Below are positions 63,808 through 64,000 of a stretch of 64,000 bases of DNA, in pieces. The notes under the pieces are model-generated. The model worked only from the letters and a program-made list of their open reading frames with translations. It was not told where the DNA came from and searched no databases. Location: positions 124,001 through 188,000 of the forward strand of contig NZ_SZPQ01000004.1 of NCBI RefSeq assembly GCF_005217455.1. The letters are read 5' to 3'. The stretch is from Martelella alba (GTDB lineage Bacteria; Pseudomonadota; Gammaproteobacteria; Enterobacterales; Enterobacteriaceae). Made by a program: the position numbers and the translations under genes. Positions within the stretch are counted from its first letter, which is position 1. Each line of letters begins with the position of its first letter.

Positions 63808-63816
63808 TGTTATTAT
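63808..63816 (+). promoter_or_regulatory. Extended -10 element upstream of matP
   Basis: TGT-TATTAT matches the extended -10 pattern TGnTATAAT with one mismatch, 34 bases before the matP ATG. No good -35 is at the right spacing, which such promoters can lack. Confidence 0.45.
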
Positions 63817-63850
63817 CTGGTTAACGTTACACGGTCACAGGTGACGCACA

Positions 63851-64000
63851 ATGAAATACCAGCAGCTTGAAAACTTGGAAACCGGTTGGAAGTGGACCTA
63901 CCTTATCAAAAAGCATCGCGAGGGTGAACGTATTACCCGCCATGAGGAAAACAGCGCTGCGCAAGATGCGGTGGAGCAGTTGGTTCAATGCGAGCATCAA
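63851..64000 (+). CDS. matP: MatP, Ter macrodomain organiser (N-terminal part)
   Basis: The first 50 codons of matP run off the right edge. [18 protein letters not shown] is the family N-terminus. MatP binds matS sites in the chromosome terminus and keeps MukBEF out of that region in E. coli. The DNA-binding ribbon-helix-helix lies further on, outside the window. Confidence 0.93.
   Translation, partial: MKYQQLENLETGWKWTYLIKKHREGERITRHEENSAAQDAVEQLVQCEHQ

Overview
The window is a stretch of an enterobacterial chromosome (order Enterobacterales). Most gene order follows the E. coli 20-22 minute region: rarA, serS, (insertion), ycaD, (yddA-like), pflA-pflB-focA, serC-aroA, cmk-rpsA-ihfB, comEC-msbA-lpxK-ycaR-kdsB, ycbJ/elyC, cmoM-mukF-mukE-mukB, ldtD-ycbK-ycbL, aspC, ompF, asnS, pncB, pepN, (EcsC-family gene), pyrD, zapC, ycbX, rlmL-uup-pqiABC-rmf, fabA, lonH, matP. 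The core genes look G+C-rich and intact. Several E. coli genes of this region are absent (dmsABC, ycaO/ycaP, ycaL, ycaQ, ssu), which points to an enterobacterium outside Escherichia/Salmonella. I cannot name the genus from sequence alone.

The accessory highlight is a complete lasso-peptide biosynthetic cluster at 2137-6230, inserted between serS and ycaD and read on the minus strand. Its order is precursor (6075-6230, 51 aa, too short for ordinary ORF calling), asparagine-synthetase-like macrolactam cyclase (4500-5990), fused RRE/leader peptidase (3833-4528) and ABC exporter/immunity protein (2137-3810). The precursor ends in Thr-Arg followed by an 18-residue core, GKAGGPILELRRGVYKFY, with a Glu at core position 9. 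This predicts a Gly1-Glu9 nine-residue ring with a cationic, aromatic tail. I do not recognise this core among the lasso peptides I know. The cyclase and peptidase genes are much more A+T-rich than the chromosome around them, which suggests horizontal acquisition. A hairpin separates the precursor from the cyclase. A YddA/SbmA-BacA-family transporter lies a few kb away; SbmA imports microcin J25, so this is noted, but no functional link is shown.

The rest is housekeeping. It covers anaerobic pyruvate cleavage (pfl/foc), serine and aromatic biosynthesis, nucleotide and translation genes (cmk, rpsA, ihfB), lipid A export and Kdo supply (msbA, lpxK, kdsB), the MukBEF condensin, and peptidoglycan enzymes (ldtD, ycbK, elyC). 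Next come a porin, NAD salvage, aminopeptidase N, pyrimidine synthesis, cell division (zapC), 23S rRNA methylation (rlmL) and the Pqi lipid-transport complex. It ends with ribosome hibernation (rmf), unsaturated fatty-acid synthesis (fabA), a Lon-like protease (lonH) and the start of matP.

The non-coding signals I could support are several hairpins and terminators, a perfect CRP half-site pair in the lpxK-ycaR gap, a start-site hairpin in the pyrD leader, an OmpF-type leader, and three ERIC elements (one internally deleted) between pyrD and zapC. I found no tRNA, rRNA, CRISPR array, transposase or integrase.
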